Origin: Epiperipatus broadwayi
Taxonomy: Eukaryota > Onychophora > Udeonychophora > Euonychophora > Peripatidae
Length of the DNA stretch: 64,000 bases
Assembly (NCBI GenBank): GCA_028023455.1
Contig: JAQFVV010012537.1
Coordinates: forward strand, 372,001 to 436,000
Reading direction: 5' to 3'
Shown here: one piece after another, positions 51,968-63,700 of the stretch
Position numbering within the stretch: position 1 is the first letter of the stretch
Layout: each line of letters opens with the position of its first letter
The notes under the pieces: generated by a model
What the model saw: only the letters and a program-made list of their open reading frames with translations
What the model was told of the DNA's origin: nothing
Databases searched by the model: none
Made by a program: the position numbers and the translations under genes

Positions 51968-52630
51968 ACTATCAAATGGCAGTATATCATGACTTTCTCA
52001 TATGTTTCCAAAAGTTACCTTAACCCTTCTCTAAAACCATCTTGTATAATCCTTGCTGATAAAATGAAAACGGCAGAAACTGATCTGGAGATGAAGATTT
52101 TATACCATTATTTCATCTGTTATTATAGATGATAGATCTGAAGTAAGAATGAAAATAATTAATCTTGGGAGTATGTAAATAGGAATATAAAAAGTCATGT
52201 GACATTGTTTGGAATTAATAAAGCACAAATACAAAAATTATATACAACAAAACCGATTTATTCTCAAAAAAAAAAAAAAAAGGACATTAGAATATACAAG
52301 AATCACTAAATCATTGATCAAAATAATTGAGGGGATTAATTAAAAATAAAAAAACAATAGAGGAATAAAGTCAACAATTACTGATCAAAATATGATTGTG
52401 AACTATAGTATTTGGTAAAAGTTATGTATAGTCCCATGTTCTAAAAATGTTTGTTATAAAATAGTAAAAAAAAAAAAATCAAACAACCACATAAATATTT
52501 AACATAAAAAAGTAATAATTAACCTAAAGATTTCATTGAAATAAAAGATTAAATTCAGATCTAAATATATAAAAAAAAACAAGATCTTATATAGAAAACA
52601 TTTAATACTTAAAAAAATATGAATGACTAT
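51968..52630. other. Unassigned AT-rich DNA
   Basis: No coding or repeat signal beyond A-runs. Confidence 0.4.
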
Positions 52631-52634
52631 TGTT

Positions 52635-52742
52635 TTGGAGTTCTTAAGAAGATTAAGCGATAAAAGTGTAAGAACTGGAATCGATCTGAGGACTGTACAT
52701 TCAAATTTGGAACTCTATCATTGCAATAAATCACACAGAGCA
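52635..52742 (-). mobile_element. tRNA-derived SINE copy
   Basis: Minus strand: GCAATGATAGAGTTCCAAAT (A box), CCTCAGATCGATTCCAGTTC (B box-like), then TCTTAAGAACTCCAAAAC, the family tail. Confidence 0.65.
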
Positions 52743-52759
52743 AAAATAAATATTAAAAT

Positions 52760-52868
52760 GGCTTTATAGTTTGAGAGTTCATAAGAAGTTCGAGTGCTTA
52801 AGTGCCAGCACTGGAATTGATTTTAAGACCTCACACTCCAGATCTGGCATTAAACCACATAGAGCATA
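52760..52868 (-). mobile_element. tRNA-derived SINE copy, adjacent to previous
   Basis: Minus strand: TGTGGTTTAATGCCAGATCT, TCTTAAAATCAATTCCAGTG, CTGGCACTTAAGCACTCGAA, CTTCTTATGAACTCTCAAAC. Same orientation as the copy 20 bp away. Confidence 0.7.
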
Positions 52869-53560
52869 CTCAGGAATAAAACATAAGAATATATAAGAAA
52901 AAAAAATTACTAAAAATAAATTTTACAGTAAAAATCTAAATATGACAATTAGCAGATAATAAATATTTATATTGTGGTTATATAATTAATGACAAAATCA
53001 GCAAAAAAAACCAAAACATATATATCAATTAACCTATATCCCACAAATTTTTTTTTATATAAACTAATAAATTATCATGACTCTATGACATAACTTTAAT
53101 TTACATATTGCCATTGTAACAGCATACACTTTTCTTTTATGATCTCGATATCATTTACTGTAAGCTTATATAAAGTGATAAAAGATCACACACATGCAAT
53201 AAAATATATAAATGATAAATTTGAAAGTAAAAAAAAAATAAAAAAACAAATCTTGATTAAAATATCGATGAAATGTTTAGTCATTTTAAAATTTAAGATT
53301 AATAATGATGATAAATTAGCACAATTTTTTGCTTTCATAATCCAAAATCACTTTGATTTCATATTAATTAAAATAATGAAAATGAGCAGAATAATAAAGT
53401 TATTAAAATATATTAAAGGAAAAGATTATAAATGTGTGTGTGTGTGCATAAAAGAATAATTTCTTTTATATTAAAATGAATTTTTATATAGAAGAGTATA
53501 AATACAATGAATAATTTGTTTCTGTGTTGATAAAAATAATAAATGAATAATTCGAACAAT
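52869..53560. other. Unassigned AT-rich DNA
   Basis: Includes a short (TG)n run near 53432. The 53139-53459 open frame is K/I/N-rich chance sequence. Confidence 0.4.
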
Positions 53561-53586
53561 TGAATTATTATTTTTGAATTTTTGCA

Positions 53587-54020
53587 GAGTCCTTTGAACT
53601 AGGATTCCACACCCCACCATCAACAAACAGAATGATAAACAATACCAAAGACAAAATACCTTCTGATCAAATAGCTCAAGCAGTTTATAAAATTTCATGC
53701 CCAACCAATGGATGTAGAGCGGCATATTATGGGCCAACATTACAACAAGAACATCTCAACATCATTATTTGTACAGGAAAGCTATAAATAACAATGAAAA
53801 CAGATCCATATTCTTCGAGCACCAAAAAACTGCAGGCCATGTGTTCGAACCCACTATGGCAAGGGCACTATGCACGGAACGCAATGATATAAAACGAAAA
53901 ATTAAAGAGGCATGCTTTATTGCAAATGACAATCGAGCAATAAACCGGAATCGTGCTTTGCAATCTCCAGAAAATGGTCGTTATAAAATTTGCATAAAAT
54001 TTTACATAAACCAAAACTAA
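53587..54020 (+). pseudogene. Penelope-like element, GIY-YIG endonuclease remnant
   Basis: First frame: QIAQAVYKISCPTNGCRAAY then YGPTLQQEH, the Penelope GIY-YIG core 'VYKI.C..C...YIG.T...L..R..EH' with CxxxxxC spacing. After a frameshift: FFEHQKTAGHVFEP and ERNDIKRKIKEACFI then NRAINRN, the C-terminal 'EH....GH.F......L..E.....RKIKEA..I......INR'. The catalytic R after L is lost, so inactive. The RT part is absent; upstream sequence shows none. Confidence 0.75.
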
Positions 54021-55560
54021 ACTTCAGTTAAAAGTAGGCTATGATTATGGAGACACAAGATCTTTGAAAGCACTAAGCCATATAACTTGTGATAAGATTG
54101 AGACAAGCTTCACTTTTTTGCGTAAAGCGCAATCTAAACTATTATTATTATTATTTTTTTGAAGAATGGTAAATTTATGAAACAAATTGAATGATAAATT
54201 TGAAGTGAAATAGAAAATAAGTTAATATGTATAAAATCAACAAAGCAGACAATTGAAGAATCATACCGAATTACACAGAAAATTTCTTCAAATCTTTCTA
54301 TGTTGAAAATCGCAAATAACTGAAACTTTTATATAATAATGTGCTAATACAATGCTGTTGGGATAAATGAATTAATGTCACCGGTGGAATCATTAACATG
54401 ATAATCTCGCTAAACTAAGAGCCATTGTCTAGAATTAAAGTGTCTAATAGACTTTCTTTGCATAAGATGGAACGTCTGCATGAGTGGAAAAAAACGACAG
54501 ATTACCAATGCAGCATTGTTCAAAAAGCACAATTCAGTAGTCACGGTCAATCTGTATTTTGCGAGGAGAGGACTATGTGAAGTATGCATACTTTAATTTT
54601 ATAGGGACTCTGTCAACTCATCAATTTTAATTCATGATTCAAGATATATCTTACTACAGGTTTTTTTTATTTATTGTTAGATATATATGTATATATGAAT
54701 TTTTTTAAAAAAAATTTTATTCTTATCCTCAGGAGCATAAATACTTCGGTTCAACTTTTTGGAATAGTTCACTTGTAGAAAACGCAAGGAGAGCGGATAG
54801 GGAAAGTTCAGTTTAGTAAAAACTTCTTTTTTTTTTTTAAAATAAATTTTAGGTGTAAATCCCTTCCTCAGTACTCAATCCGCGTTCATGATAATTACCT
54901 TTTAACTGGAGATAAAGGTAAGAGTTCCATTTATTCTATGTTAACATTCATATAAACTGACTAAAAAAAAAAAGGTTATCTGTTTGTTGTTTGTTTAAAT
55001 ATTTATTATCTGAATCTTCTCTGGCATATATGACTAACATCCTGAATGAATTTTCCTTGCTATCATATGAATTATTTATGACATGTAACAGAAAGAAGAG
55101 GGGGGAGGTTGTCAGCTGTATTATTTCATAAACCCCATGTCGAATCAATGCTCTTAACAGCAATAGTTTAAATTAGATAGCAAAAGCCAAATTTATAAAA
55201 GTATAATTATTTTATTGACTTTATATAAATTTTTTTTGTATATATATACTACTATTATTCTGTTCACAGAAATGTCTCTGAGGAACTTCTACCATAGGGA
55301 GATGGGGTAGATAACTCAAAATTATTATACTAATTATGATAGACATTAATTGTTGACATTTTGCTTTCTCTACACTTGTAAATATTGTTTTTTTTTGATT
55401 AATTTAAGAATTTTTTTTATATATATGTGAATAAGCTAAATAAATGTTTAATGTTATGTTAAATTGATAAAGTCTTTTTTGTTTATTATACTGATCATTG
55501 CATTCACCAATAAAGCCTTTGTCTTAAATATATATATACACACATACTTACCACCAGTCT
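54021..55560. other. Unassigned DNA after the Penelope remnant
   Basis: 54300-54600 is slightly GC-richer, without a frame. Nothing else recognised. Confidence 0.35.
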
Positions 55561-55619
55561 ATAGTTAACTTAAGGAAATGTTAAATGAATGTAATATTTT
55601 AGTAATGATATTGGTAATG

Positions 55620-55880
55620 TAATTAAGGTTATCAGTCCACATAAAGCGAAGTCTTCCAGAGTTCGAACTCTGTGGTATAACGGGATCGAGAGGGGGAATG
55701 AGATATGGATGAACCGACCCAAACTGCATTTAAGTTTGACACTGAAGTAGTGAGAGGTTCTTGTGGAAGCAGGTGCAATCATAGGTCGTGTACTTTATTG
55801 CATTGTCTCCAGCATTCTACCAGAAGACCCAAAGTCCGACCGTAGTAAGATGCGACTCCCTCTTATGATGTCATCGCCCG
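55620..55880. other. GC-richer unassigned patch with tRNA T-arm-like hairpin
   Basis: CCAGAGTTCGAACTCTG (55656-55672) has a perfect 5-bp stem with a TTCGAAC loop like a tRNA T arm, but no matching D arm was found. The rest (to GCCCGGG at 55878) is unrecognised and probably transposon-derived. Confidence 0.3.
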
Positions 55881-56008
55881 GGTCATTACAATATAAATAT
55901 ATTGTAATGGGAAGTAGTCTTTAACACTCTTTGTTAATGTGCCATATGTGTCAAAGGAATCACGAAGGTTAATCAAAAAACTCTTGCTTATTATTGGTAC
56001 TTCCTAGT

Positions 56009-56112
56009 GGCCATATTTAGAATTGATAATGATGATCAAGCAAGTGTCTACTACCTCTATGACCATATTTAGAATTGATAATGATGATCAAGCAAGTGTC
56101 TACCACCTCTAT
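56009..56112 (+). repeat. 52-bp tandem duplication
   Basis: CCATATTTAGAATTGATAAT .. CAAGCAAGTGTCTAC.ACCTCTAT occurs twice in direct tandem, nearly identical, so the duplication is recent. Confidence 0.9.
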
Positions 56113-57720
56113 AAGTTTACTGCAAACACAGGCTATATTTTTTAATCATCATTTTCTGTCAATTATCTTTCTGGCAGTCAATCTCAAGATCATTCCACAC
56201 TAATAGCTTAATTTAGAAACTTACAGCAAAACCCATGGCCTCAGGGCACCATCTTCCATCTTAGAAGAGCTACCAATGAACACATCAGCCCTAAAATCCA
56301 AACATCCCTGTTAACAGTCTAGCAATAGCACGGTTTAGAAAATAGACTCATCCACGGTCTGGATAATGCTGATGATATATTTGAATGTTAAAACAATTTG
56401 TGTAATGAGACAGAGAACAAGAAAAACAAACAATTAAATGTTTTTATTACCTTAAGAAACAAAGTAATAATAATAAAAATCATAAAATTACATATACATG
56501 AATTAGCACTGCTTCTCTGTGAAATGCAGGCACATGAAAAAAAAATGTAAACAAACAAATATGAATGAGCAAAAAAGAAAACGAAAACAAGATATCAACT
56601 AACAACTGACAATTGTATAATACAGCTGAGATAAATTCATATATTGATATCAATAAATAATTTTATGAACAAATATTAGTTACAACAAAATAATTCACTT
56701 ATTTATATACTTTACTATGGATTTTGTGGTACTTTGTAAGCAGACAATTATCAAGCCCAAATAATTTCTTTGACTTCAGAATCTTCTTTGAAATTTGAAC
56801 ACAAACAGAATTGTTGTTTGTTTCATGGTTTTCATTTAAAGTGTAAAATATTCCTTTAAATATGTATCACCATATTTCCTTATAGAAAAGGCATTATCAT
56901 TTCCCTTGCAATATCTCAGTAAACAGTAGACAAAAAAGTCAGAGAATAGCACACATTTTTAAAAGAGTAAAGGCCTTCATTACGTTTTTCTTTTACTCAT
57001 AGCCATTTAGAATACTTCAGCACATGGCAGGAGAAATGAATAATATCACAAAAAAAATTAATATTGAACATGGTCAAATTAACACCATGTTCCAATATCA
57101 AACAATCTTTTTTCATTAAGTTTTAGCAAAAAGCACTTCATTTTTTTCCTTGTCATTTCTTTCCTTCACAACTATCTGACTGCCCAACTTATTCTGCCCA
57201 CCAATCACCAAAAGTCTCTTTCTAAAACAAATTATTCATCTTCAGACATATAAACATTTTGGCACCTTGATGTCATGACTATTTCATGCTATAAAAATCT
57301 TGTCAGTTTTGAGTTTGGTATTTTCTTAAAAAGGACCTTGTACATTATGTTGGAATACAAGAATTGACAAGTGATGTTGATGCCATGAAACAACTATCCT
57401 GGGAGAAAAGATTGATGATTATTTCAGTATAATGCCAAAGTTGATAAGTAAAAGATTTCTAGGAATTTGACTGGTTGTCATTCGTGTAAATTTAGTTTGA
57501 ACATTTAATTTAATATTTAAACAAATCAATGATGTAATATAAAATATCCTTATATAACAGCAATAAATATAAATATACTAATCATCATACACAAAAAGCT
57601 CTTTTCGGCAAATATTAATTTTTGCCCTTTTCGATGTGCTTCAACTAATTTACTATTATATGTGATGTGATGCAAGGAGTCAGGAATCTCTCGGCAATTA
57701 TGTCAAGAGAAACCTGTTAG
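56113..57720. other. Unassigned DNA
   Basis: AT-rich; 56220-56380 is GC-richer, unrecognised. No coding signal. Confidence 0.4.
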
Positions 57721-57750
57721 CCATTTTACCTTCTCTTTCCATTCCCCACC

Positions 57751-58060
57751 CTAAGTTTTCCCATAATCTGCTCCATCCCATTTCCATAACATAATCTTTG
57801 TCAACTCTATGGCCTTTATATCTAAATCCCACTTATATTTTCCCAATATAAAAACCAATAACCCACTTTCTGTATAATAATTTTGTTCATATTCCATAAC
57901 TTTTACCCTTTCAGCTTTCAAGCATTTACATCCAATTAACAGATGTCTAATATTTTCTATGCCTTCCTTACACAATTTGCAAACTAAATCACCCATATTT
58001 TTCCATTTATTTATATATTCTCTTGTTGCTAAAGATCCCGTTGGAACCTTAAACAATAAA
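57751..58060 (-). pseudogene. L1/Tx1-like LINE C-terminal zinc-finger fragment
   Basis: A 101-codon frame reads KVPTGSLATREYINKWKNMG, CKLCKEGIENIRHLLIGCKC: a CX2C..HX4C knuckle in the 'C..C....ET..HL...C' setting that ends many L1-like ORF2 proteins (zf-RVT). The following YYTESGLLVFILGKY and IELTKIMLWKW suit the family's tail. It is cut off abruptly at 58060. No RT is nearby. Confidence 0.6.
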
Positions 58061-58077
58061 CTACTTTCCTTGTTATT

Positions 58078-58120
58078 GAAGCAATGGATCTGAAGTCCGA
58101 TCCATGCTTCACAGCCTTCT
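58078..58120 (+). mobile_element. SINE-like box B motif
   Basis: GAAGCAATGGATCTGAAGTC CGATCCATGCTTC matches the copy at 60527 (GAAGCAGTAGGATCTGAGTT..). A small dyad GAAGCA..TGCTTC encloses it. Confidence 0.4.
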
Positions 58121-58412
58121 ATAAACTTGGTTAGTATTATAGATCTGAATTAAGTTTGTAGTCCAATATCAACAGGGTTTTGCATTTAACTATTTCATTT
58201 AAATATTTTGTTAAAAAAATTCCATTCTAAGATTAGATTTCTGTTAATAAAAATTACTTATAAAATCTATTAGTCAAACGTATATATACGTCAAGCGTAT
58301 ATATATGAGTTAATGCAAAATTCTGCTGAAATAAAATAATTTTATTAAAAGAAATAAGAATGTATTTTTCTTTTTAAATCTTGTTCAAATATTTAGTATG
58401 ATTTGATTTTGA

Positions 58413-58604
58413 GATAAGCCCGCCAACATTTTCTAAAAGAATGTATATTTTTAATTAATTAGCCCATTCAAGGCAAATTAAAGATGGCTTTCTCTTTCTT
58501 TTTTAATTACTAAAATTCAAACTTTAAAGAAAGAAATTTAGAAAAAAGTAAAAGTTATTTTTAGAAAATGTTACCTTGAATCAAAGAGTGGGGGTGGGCT
58601 TATC
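58413..58604. mobile_element. Hairpin element, 192 bp
   Basis: GATAAGCCCGCC.AACATTTTCTAAAA at the left; the right end mirrors it (TTTTAGAAAATGTT .. GTGGGCTTATC) with an extra GGGGGT-containing bulge. Non-coding. Confidence 0.6.
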
Positions 58605-58805
58605 TACGATCATACAAACAATAGAAGGTAGTTGACAAAGAAGGTATAAATAGAAGTGAGAACAAAAGACTTGATTATTCAAAGTTTTCTTGCTGGTTAT
58701 TCAGAGTTTTCTTGCTGGCATTCAGATTTCTCTTTGGAGAACTTTTTCAGATTTTGCTTTTGCTTGTTGAGATTTTATTCCCTAAAGTTATACAACTGGC
58801 GTCTT
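58605..58805 (+). mobile_element. Candidate LTR end with TATA box
   Basis: GAAGGTATAAATAGAAG (TATA) at 58638 is followed by a short duplicated stretch (TTATTCA.AGTTTTCTTGCTGG) and by TTATACAACTGGCGTC, resembling the LTR-end/primer-site junction at 14445. Downstream (58830-59100) a gag-like frame is not sustained. Tentative. Confidence 0.35.
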
Positions 58806-59610
58806 CAAAATCAGGTAGAAGTTTGAACATGCTACAAGCTAAAAGTTATATGAATTTGATGGATTCTACTATGCTTGGCTAGGCAAAAAGCTTTGCCTAT
58901 CGCCGAGGTTCCTAAATACCATCAAAATGCCTTAGTATCCACTCAATAATCATCTGAACTCTGTTCCGTGTCTGTAGGACTTTTCGTGAAACCATGCTAC
59001 ATATTTCCATTTTCATTGTCCGGGCAAATACCTATCGATGGACGGATCAAGCTACGCTCATCGAGGGAACATGACCAAGAAAAAAGGACGGTAATTGTAT
59101 CTCTCCTCCATTGAACTATTTACTTTCTACCATTTTTGATAATACCTTTTAAATTGCATTATTGTATTATATTTTTGAATTATTTTATTTAATGATATTT
59201 GTAATGTAACCATTTGATTAGACTAGTCTTAAATATATATATGTGTGATCATCTATCTATATTTAACCTTTTTTCCTTCGCTATTCTTCATTACTAACAT
59301 GTGTAAATATTTTGTATTCCATTGCGGTTAAGTTTGAAAGTTAATTTTTTTCATTTAAAATCTCTTTCCAATTTTATTTATGTTTCTAAATTCCATACCA
59401 GTAAGTTTCCTTTGTTTGCCAACTTGATCTCCTCGATAACGCCTCTTTTGTCCGCCACTGGCTTATTACATATATCAGATTTAGCTATATACGTCTTAAA
59501 TAATTTTTAAACCGTCTGTTTTTAGCGCAATTAGAAAATGCTTTGCGAAAGATTTTTTTTATCGAGGAGATTCAAGTTGACAATTTTATTAAAATTGGGA
59601 AGAAAAGACT
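58806..59610. other. Unassigned DNA downstream of candidate LTR
   Basis: 58860-59100 is GC-richer with broken frames; 59322-59510 open frame has no recognisable content. Confidence 0.35.
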
Positions 59611-59616
59611 TAGACG

Positions 59617-59705
59617 TCTTGCGTTGTTAGCCGAGAGGTATCGCAGCCGCCATGCAAGCAAGTAGTTGGTTGCAGATGGTTGTGGGTTCGCGTCCCGACC
59701 GCAAA
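59617..59705 (+). tRNA. tRNA-like sequence (SINE head or pseudo-tRNA)
   Basis: TTGCGTT at the start pairs, with one mismatch, with ACCGCAA at the end. TTAGCCGAGAGGTATCGC resembles the D arm of a Leu/Ser-type tRNA, and GTGGGTTCGCGTCCCGAC is a B box with an imperfect T stem. The anticodon arm does not fold well, so probably not functional. The head GTCTTGCGTTGTT is shared with the SINE at 26138. Confidence 0.4.
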
Positions 59706-60520
59706 AATATTATATCGTTTAATCTGTTTTTAGTGTCTAATTAGTTTTCATTAATTTAGGGAAATAGCGGAGGCCATTAAATCATTATTCATATTTTAAA
59801 GTTGTTAATTAAACATATTATTTAACTATAAAAAGCTTGAGTTTCCTAATTTTATTATGATGATGCTTTATTTTACTTTTCCAATGATCCAGGCACACAA
59901 AACACGTTTCTTAGTACTTTTATTACACATACTTAACTATTTAGCTCTGTAGGTGTTCCCGTCCATATCTCTACCGCTGTTGCTAAGTTTTGTGGCCGGA
60001 TGAGAAAATAATTTATGCGTGTCTCAGATAATGTTGTTGGTTCATAGTTAGCCTCGAGAATAGGCGAATAGGGCAGAGGTCATAGTATTCTTGATTTAAT
60101 ATCTCGCGTATGGGTGGCCTTGAGGTACTTTCGTCTAGTATTCGAACTGAGTTAAACCAACATACATCATCTGACTGTCACATTATTATCATAAATTAAC
60201 TCGCATCCAATGTTCTGTTTACTTCTATATATATTTAAACTCTTTTTACTCTCCATACTAATTCTCCATCTCTTCAACTCCCTATTCTTTATTAATGCAT
60301 CTATTCTTCAATCCAATTCTTTATCACTATAACACTCAACAATCCTCCTAACACAATCATCCCACCTTTTGTACAAATATACCAATATAAATTTTTTATC
60401 CAAATCTTTTGCATAATCTACATTGCATACATATCGACATCTCTCTTTTTATATATAAAATTACCTATAACCTATTAAAACTATACAATATTTGTAAAAT
60501 TAAAAAAAAAAAAAACCTAT
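59706..60520. other. Unassigned DNA
   Basis: 59940-60180 is GC-richer but unrecognised. It was searched for the missing NBAS first exon without success. Confidence 0.35.
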
Positions 60521-60524
60521 ATAG

Positions 60525-60575
60525 TATTGAAGCAGTAGGATCTGAGTTCGATCCTAGCTTCATGACATCTAGCCA
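60525..60575 (+). mobile_element. SINE-like box B motif
   Basis: GTAGGATCTGAGTTCGATCC TAGCTTC contains a good B box (GAGTTCGATCC) preceded by an A-run, as at 58078. Confidence 0.4.
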
Positions 60576-60895
60576 TAAACCCACTTCAAACTCTAGTACT
60601 AACCTTAAAATTCCGATGCAATGGGAATTTATACGATCAATCCACGCTAGTTTTCTTAAAGAAAAACTATTTTATAAATGTGTACTGAAATTAACTAGTT
60701 TGAGTTTAAATTAAACAATGCTATTAATAAATTCATGATAAAATTATTCATGAATTTATATATATTACAACTGCGTGGATTGTGCGTATATATTTGTAAA
60801 TATTTAAATATATATAATTGTTCGAAAGTTTCATTGCATTGGGAATGTTTGATTTTATTTTTAAATAATTTGTTAAAGTTTTATTGATTAAAAGC

Positions 60896-61088
60896 TACAT
60901 TCTTTCGATAAGCTTTCAGATTTTCCCTTTCCAAAAACAATAGGTAAAGTTTTATTAATTAGAAAAAGATAAGTATTTAAAATGTAAGGATTTCCTAATT
61001 AAAATCATTTTCTGATTTTAAGAATTCATTTTCTAATTAGAAAATGAATTAGAGTTAATGAGTTTGAAAGCCTTATCGAAGGAATGTA
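60896..61088. mobile_element. Hairpin element, 193 bp
   Basis: TACATTCTTTCGATAAGCTT TCA at the left, and TGAAAGCCTTATCGAAGGAATGTA mirrored at the right. The centre holds a perfect palindrome ATTCATTTTCTAATTAGAAAATGAAT. Non-coding. Confidence 0.7.
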
Positions 61089-61720
61089 TCTAAAAACAAC
61101 CAGTAAATTTTATAACATTGATAATGAAAGAAGCGCTAGCCCGAAGGCATCCATTACAGTATATATAGCTCTGAAAAGTTGGAAGAAGCCATTTTTGTTG
61201 TAGAGAAGTGCAGTAAACTCTATGCATTTTAAATCATGAATTCAAATAGTGTTCCTATCATGGTAGGGGACTAAACGTCAGAAATCTGGCTATTGTTCCT
61301 GAAGTCCCCTAAAAATCTTCAATGAAGCTGCTGAATCTTTTCCAGACCAATCATGCTGCTAAAATCATGAAAATTCATTAAAATACTGTTCAAGTAATCA
61401 ACCAAATGCGTGCCTCCGTTTTTCTCACCAGGACGTGTAAACTAAAAACCAGCCCCGGAAGAAATGGGTAATATGTTTCCATAATGAACCTTAAACTATC
61501 TGGCCAGTTTCGAACTTTACTTTACACTCCCTTTTAGAGCTCTTTTTATTGTTTAATGTAATAATCTCTGTGTAACACCTTTTATTTATGCTATTTTAAA
61601 TTAGTAATTCTCTCAATCTCTAGTCTTTAAATTTAACTTTAATTCATTACTATGGCGGTTCATTTACTATACTATATATATATTGTGTGATTTATTAATG
61701 TCGTTTATTTTTAATTATAT
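61089..61720. other. Unassigned DNA, possibly LTR-element derived
   Basis: ACAGTATATATAGCTCTG (61156) is TATA-like and a broken, GC-richer stretch follows to 61480. No family motif seen. Confidence 0.3.
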
Positions 61721-61723
61721 GCC

Positions 61724-61861
61724 AATAATCTTTCGACTCGATGAGCTCCTTTGTCCCATTTGCTTTGTGCAAATAATATAATATTAATTCTGATAGTAAT
61801 TCTCGCCCATTAGAACTAGGTTTATACAGTTCTATTAATCATTGAGTCGAAAGAAATTATT
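61724..61861. mobile_element. Hairpin element, 138 bp
   Basis: AATAATCTTTCGACTCGATG at the left is mirrored by CATTGAGTCGAAAGAAATTATT at the right, with one or two mismatches and a 2-bp indel. Confidence 0.6.
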
Positions 61862-63120
61862 AAATGTTTGTTATTTTTATAATTGGCTAATAATAAATTA
61901 TTAGCTCCGTTTCTAATCTATGCCCCAGCTATTTTCGTATTCACCAATATGTATTTACTCATATATAATCTTAAAATGTTTTTTTTTGCAAAAGGGCCGA
62001 TAAAGGAATCAAATAAATATATTCTAATTCAACTTTCTGTTATTTTCTATTAAGATTCAGGAAGCGCACGATATTTGGGGCATGATTAATATAATTTTAT
62101 AATGCTTTAAAATAGTTTTAGTTAAAAGCTCATGTGACTTTAATTAATTTGATCAAGTCATCACGTAGAACATTCTATAATTGAGTTTTATTATTCAAAC
62201 GGTGATTCTCAAGTCATCATCTTCGAATGTTGCTGACGTAGGGCAATCTTCTGCTCCGTTAGGCTTGTCGGTGATAATATTTGTTATTTTAAATTATCGA
62301 GGAAGAAAGCACTTCCTCTCCTGTTCATGTTAGATTTGGAACACCAAAGGGTCGTAGTTACGACTCGGCCTGGCTTTCCCGTGTTCCCATCTACTTAAAG
62401 GGCATACGACTTGTCAAATACAAGACGCCATACTATTTTTAAATCACCTCTCCTTAAAGAGCAGTAAGACTTGTGAAATGCAAGCTGCCATAGGACTTAG
62501 ATCATCGACCAGCCATTGTTTTTCAATTTCATTTTATAGCTCATAATTCGTCAGCACCGTTGCCTCTCTGTTCCGGTAAAGCCCGCTCTGATGCTCGTAA
62601 TTCGTGATGAAGTGATTTCAATTAAAGTCAAATAACTTCTCAGTTATTTCAAAGTAAATAAATTTTCCAATAAAGATTAAAGTTATGCCCTAAAATACGT
62701 ATCTTGCTCTTCATGAATGGATTTGCGAATGTGAAAATAAATCTCACATTCTGTTGTAATAAAATTAGAATAATAATTTCCGTCACCACTGATACCTTTA
62801 TCTGCCTTTATTTTCTTGTTGGGGGCATAGACATATAACCTTTCAAATATTGCATAATACTCATTGGCATATAATAAGGACCGCCACTCCTATTATAATT
62901 ATAAACTTTGTTTAAGGACTAGAATTAATTAATATAATCATTATTTAAAATTCAAACAAAACAAACTATTATTATTAAATATTTTCTAAACACACTTAGT
63001 TTCTTAGTTCTTAATTCTTTTATTCAATAATTATTTTAAATGTTAATGCTCGCTGTCTGTGTTGGCAACCCAAACATATACATATGATTCGACTTAAAAG
63101 TATCTTAAGTTAATTAATTA
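61862..63120. other. Unassigned DNA with a diverged tandem repeat
   Basis: 62393-62500 holds two units of CTTAAAG(G/A)GCA..ACGACTTGT(C/G)AAAT(A/G)CAAG, about 63 bp apart. The 62220-62600 block is GC-richer and resembles an LTR without recognisable ends. Confidence 0.4.
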
Positions 63121-63177
63121 TCTGATATTAGTGTCAGTTCAGGGGTCTCTAATCCTCACCAACCATTGAGCTAGTTT

Positions 63178-63255
63178 CTTGGCGCATAGCACTATGCCGT
63201 CGATTTAGATTTCTACTAATCTGAGCTGGTGAGCTGGGTTTAAATTCAGTTTGAA
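63178..63255 (+). mobile_element. tRNA-like SINE head, tentative
   Basis: TTGGCGCATAGCACTATGCC (A box-like), a stem TTTAGATT/AATCTGAG in anticodon-arm position, and GAGCTGGGTTTAAATTCAG (B box-like) are in tRNA order. Confidence 0.35.
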
Positions 63256-63459
63256 TTGCCCGAGTTTGGATCCGATTTGCGTTCAGGTGGTGGTGCTTTT
63301 TCGACTGGTACAGTATATCACATAACCTTCCATTCATTTATCATTAACCAATTATTACACAAATTACCTGATATTTTATATATGTTCATACAATTATTTT
63401 TGTTAGTTAATGTAATTGGTTTCACATATCTTCCTTCTATTAAGTTCTTTAATATAATT

Positions 63460-63700
63460 TAAAGGTCTTATATTTTTGACACAATCTATTTTATGTCTGT
63501 ATTTTAAATAATGCATATATATGTTCTTTTGCCTTTTCATCTAATTGTTTCCCTGTATGTCCATAGTAAACTATATAGCAATTTCCATAATACAATTCTC
63601 TTTTTGTATTTCTTAACATCTTGTGGAAATTGCTTCTTTTTTATTTAATGATAGTCTATCATTTTTTATCTTAATCCTTTCAAAGATACCATTTTCTGCA
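63460..63700 (-). pseudogene. Penelope-like GIY-YIG remnant, second copy
   Basis: Minus-strand frame reads ELYYGNCYIVYYGHTGKQLD then KEHIYALFKIQ, resembling the GIY-YIG core 'C..VYIG.TG..L..R..EH'. The key R is replaced. Sequence about 63640-63700 recurs inverted at 63790-63850, so two Penelope-derived pieces meet head to head near 63740. The window ends inside the second piece. Confidence 0.5.

Noticed and set aside
53471-53740. Minus-strand hydrophobic open frame
   Set aside because: Antisense to the Penelope-like GIY-YIG remnant, which explains the conservation on the plus strand.
55656-55672. tRNA gene suggested by a perfect T-arm-like hairpin
   Set aside because: No A box or acceptor stem at the right distance on either strand.
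59617-59705. Functional tRNA gene
   Set aside because: The anticodon arm does not fold and both acceptor and T stems have mismatches; better explained as a SINE head or pseudo-tRNA.
60040-60130. Missing first NBAS exon
   Set aside because: A minus-strand YYDLC run faintly recalls ILYDLL, but the flanks do not match and no donor in the required phase was found.
63256-63462. Plus-strand open frame
   Set aside because: Overlaps a tRNA-like SINE head and lies next to the minus-strand Penelope remnant; no recognisable content.
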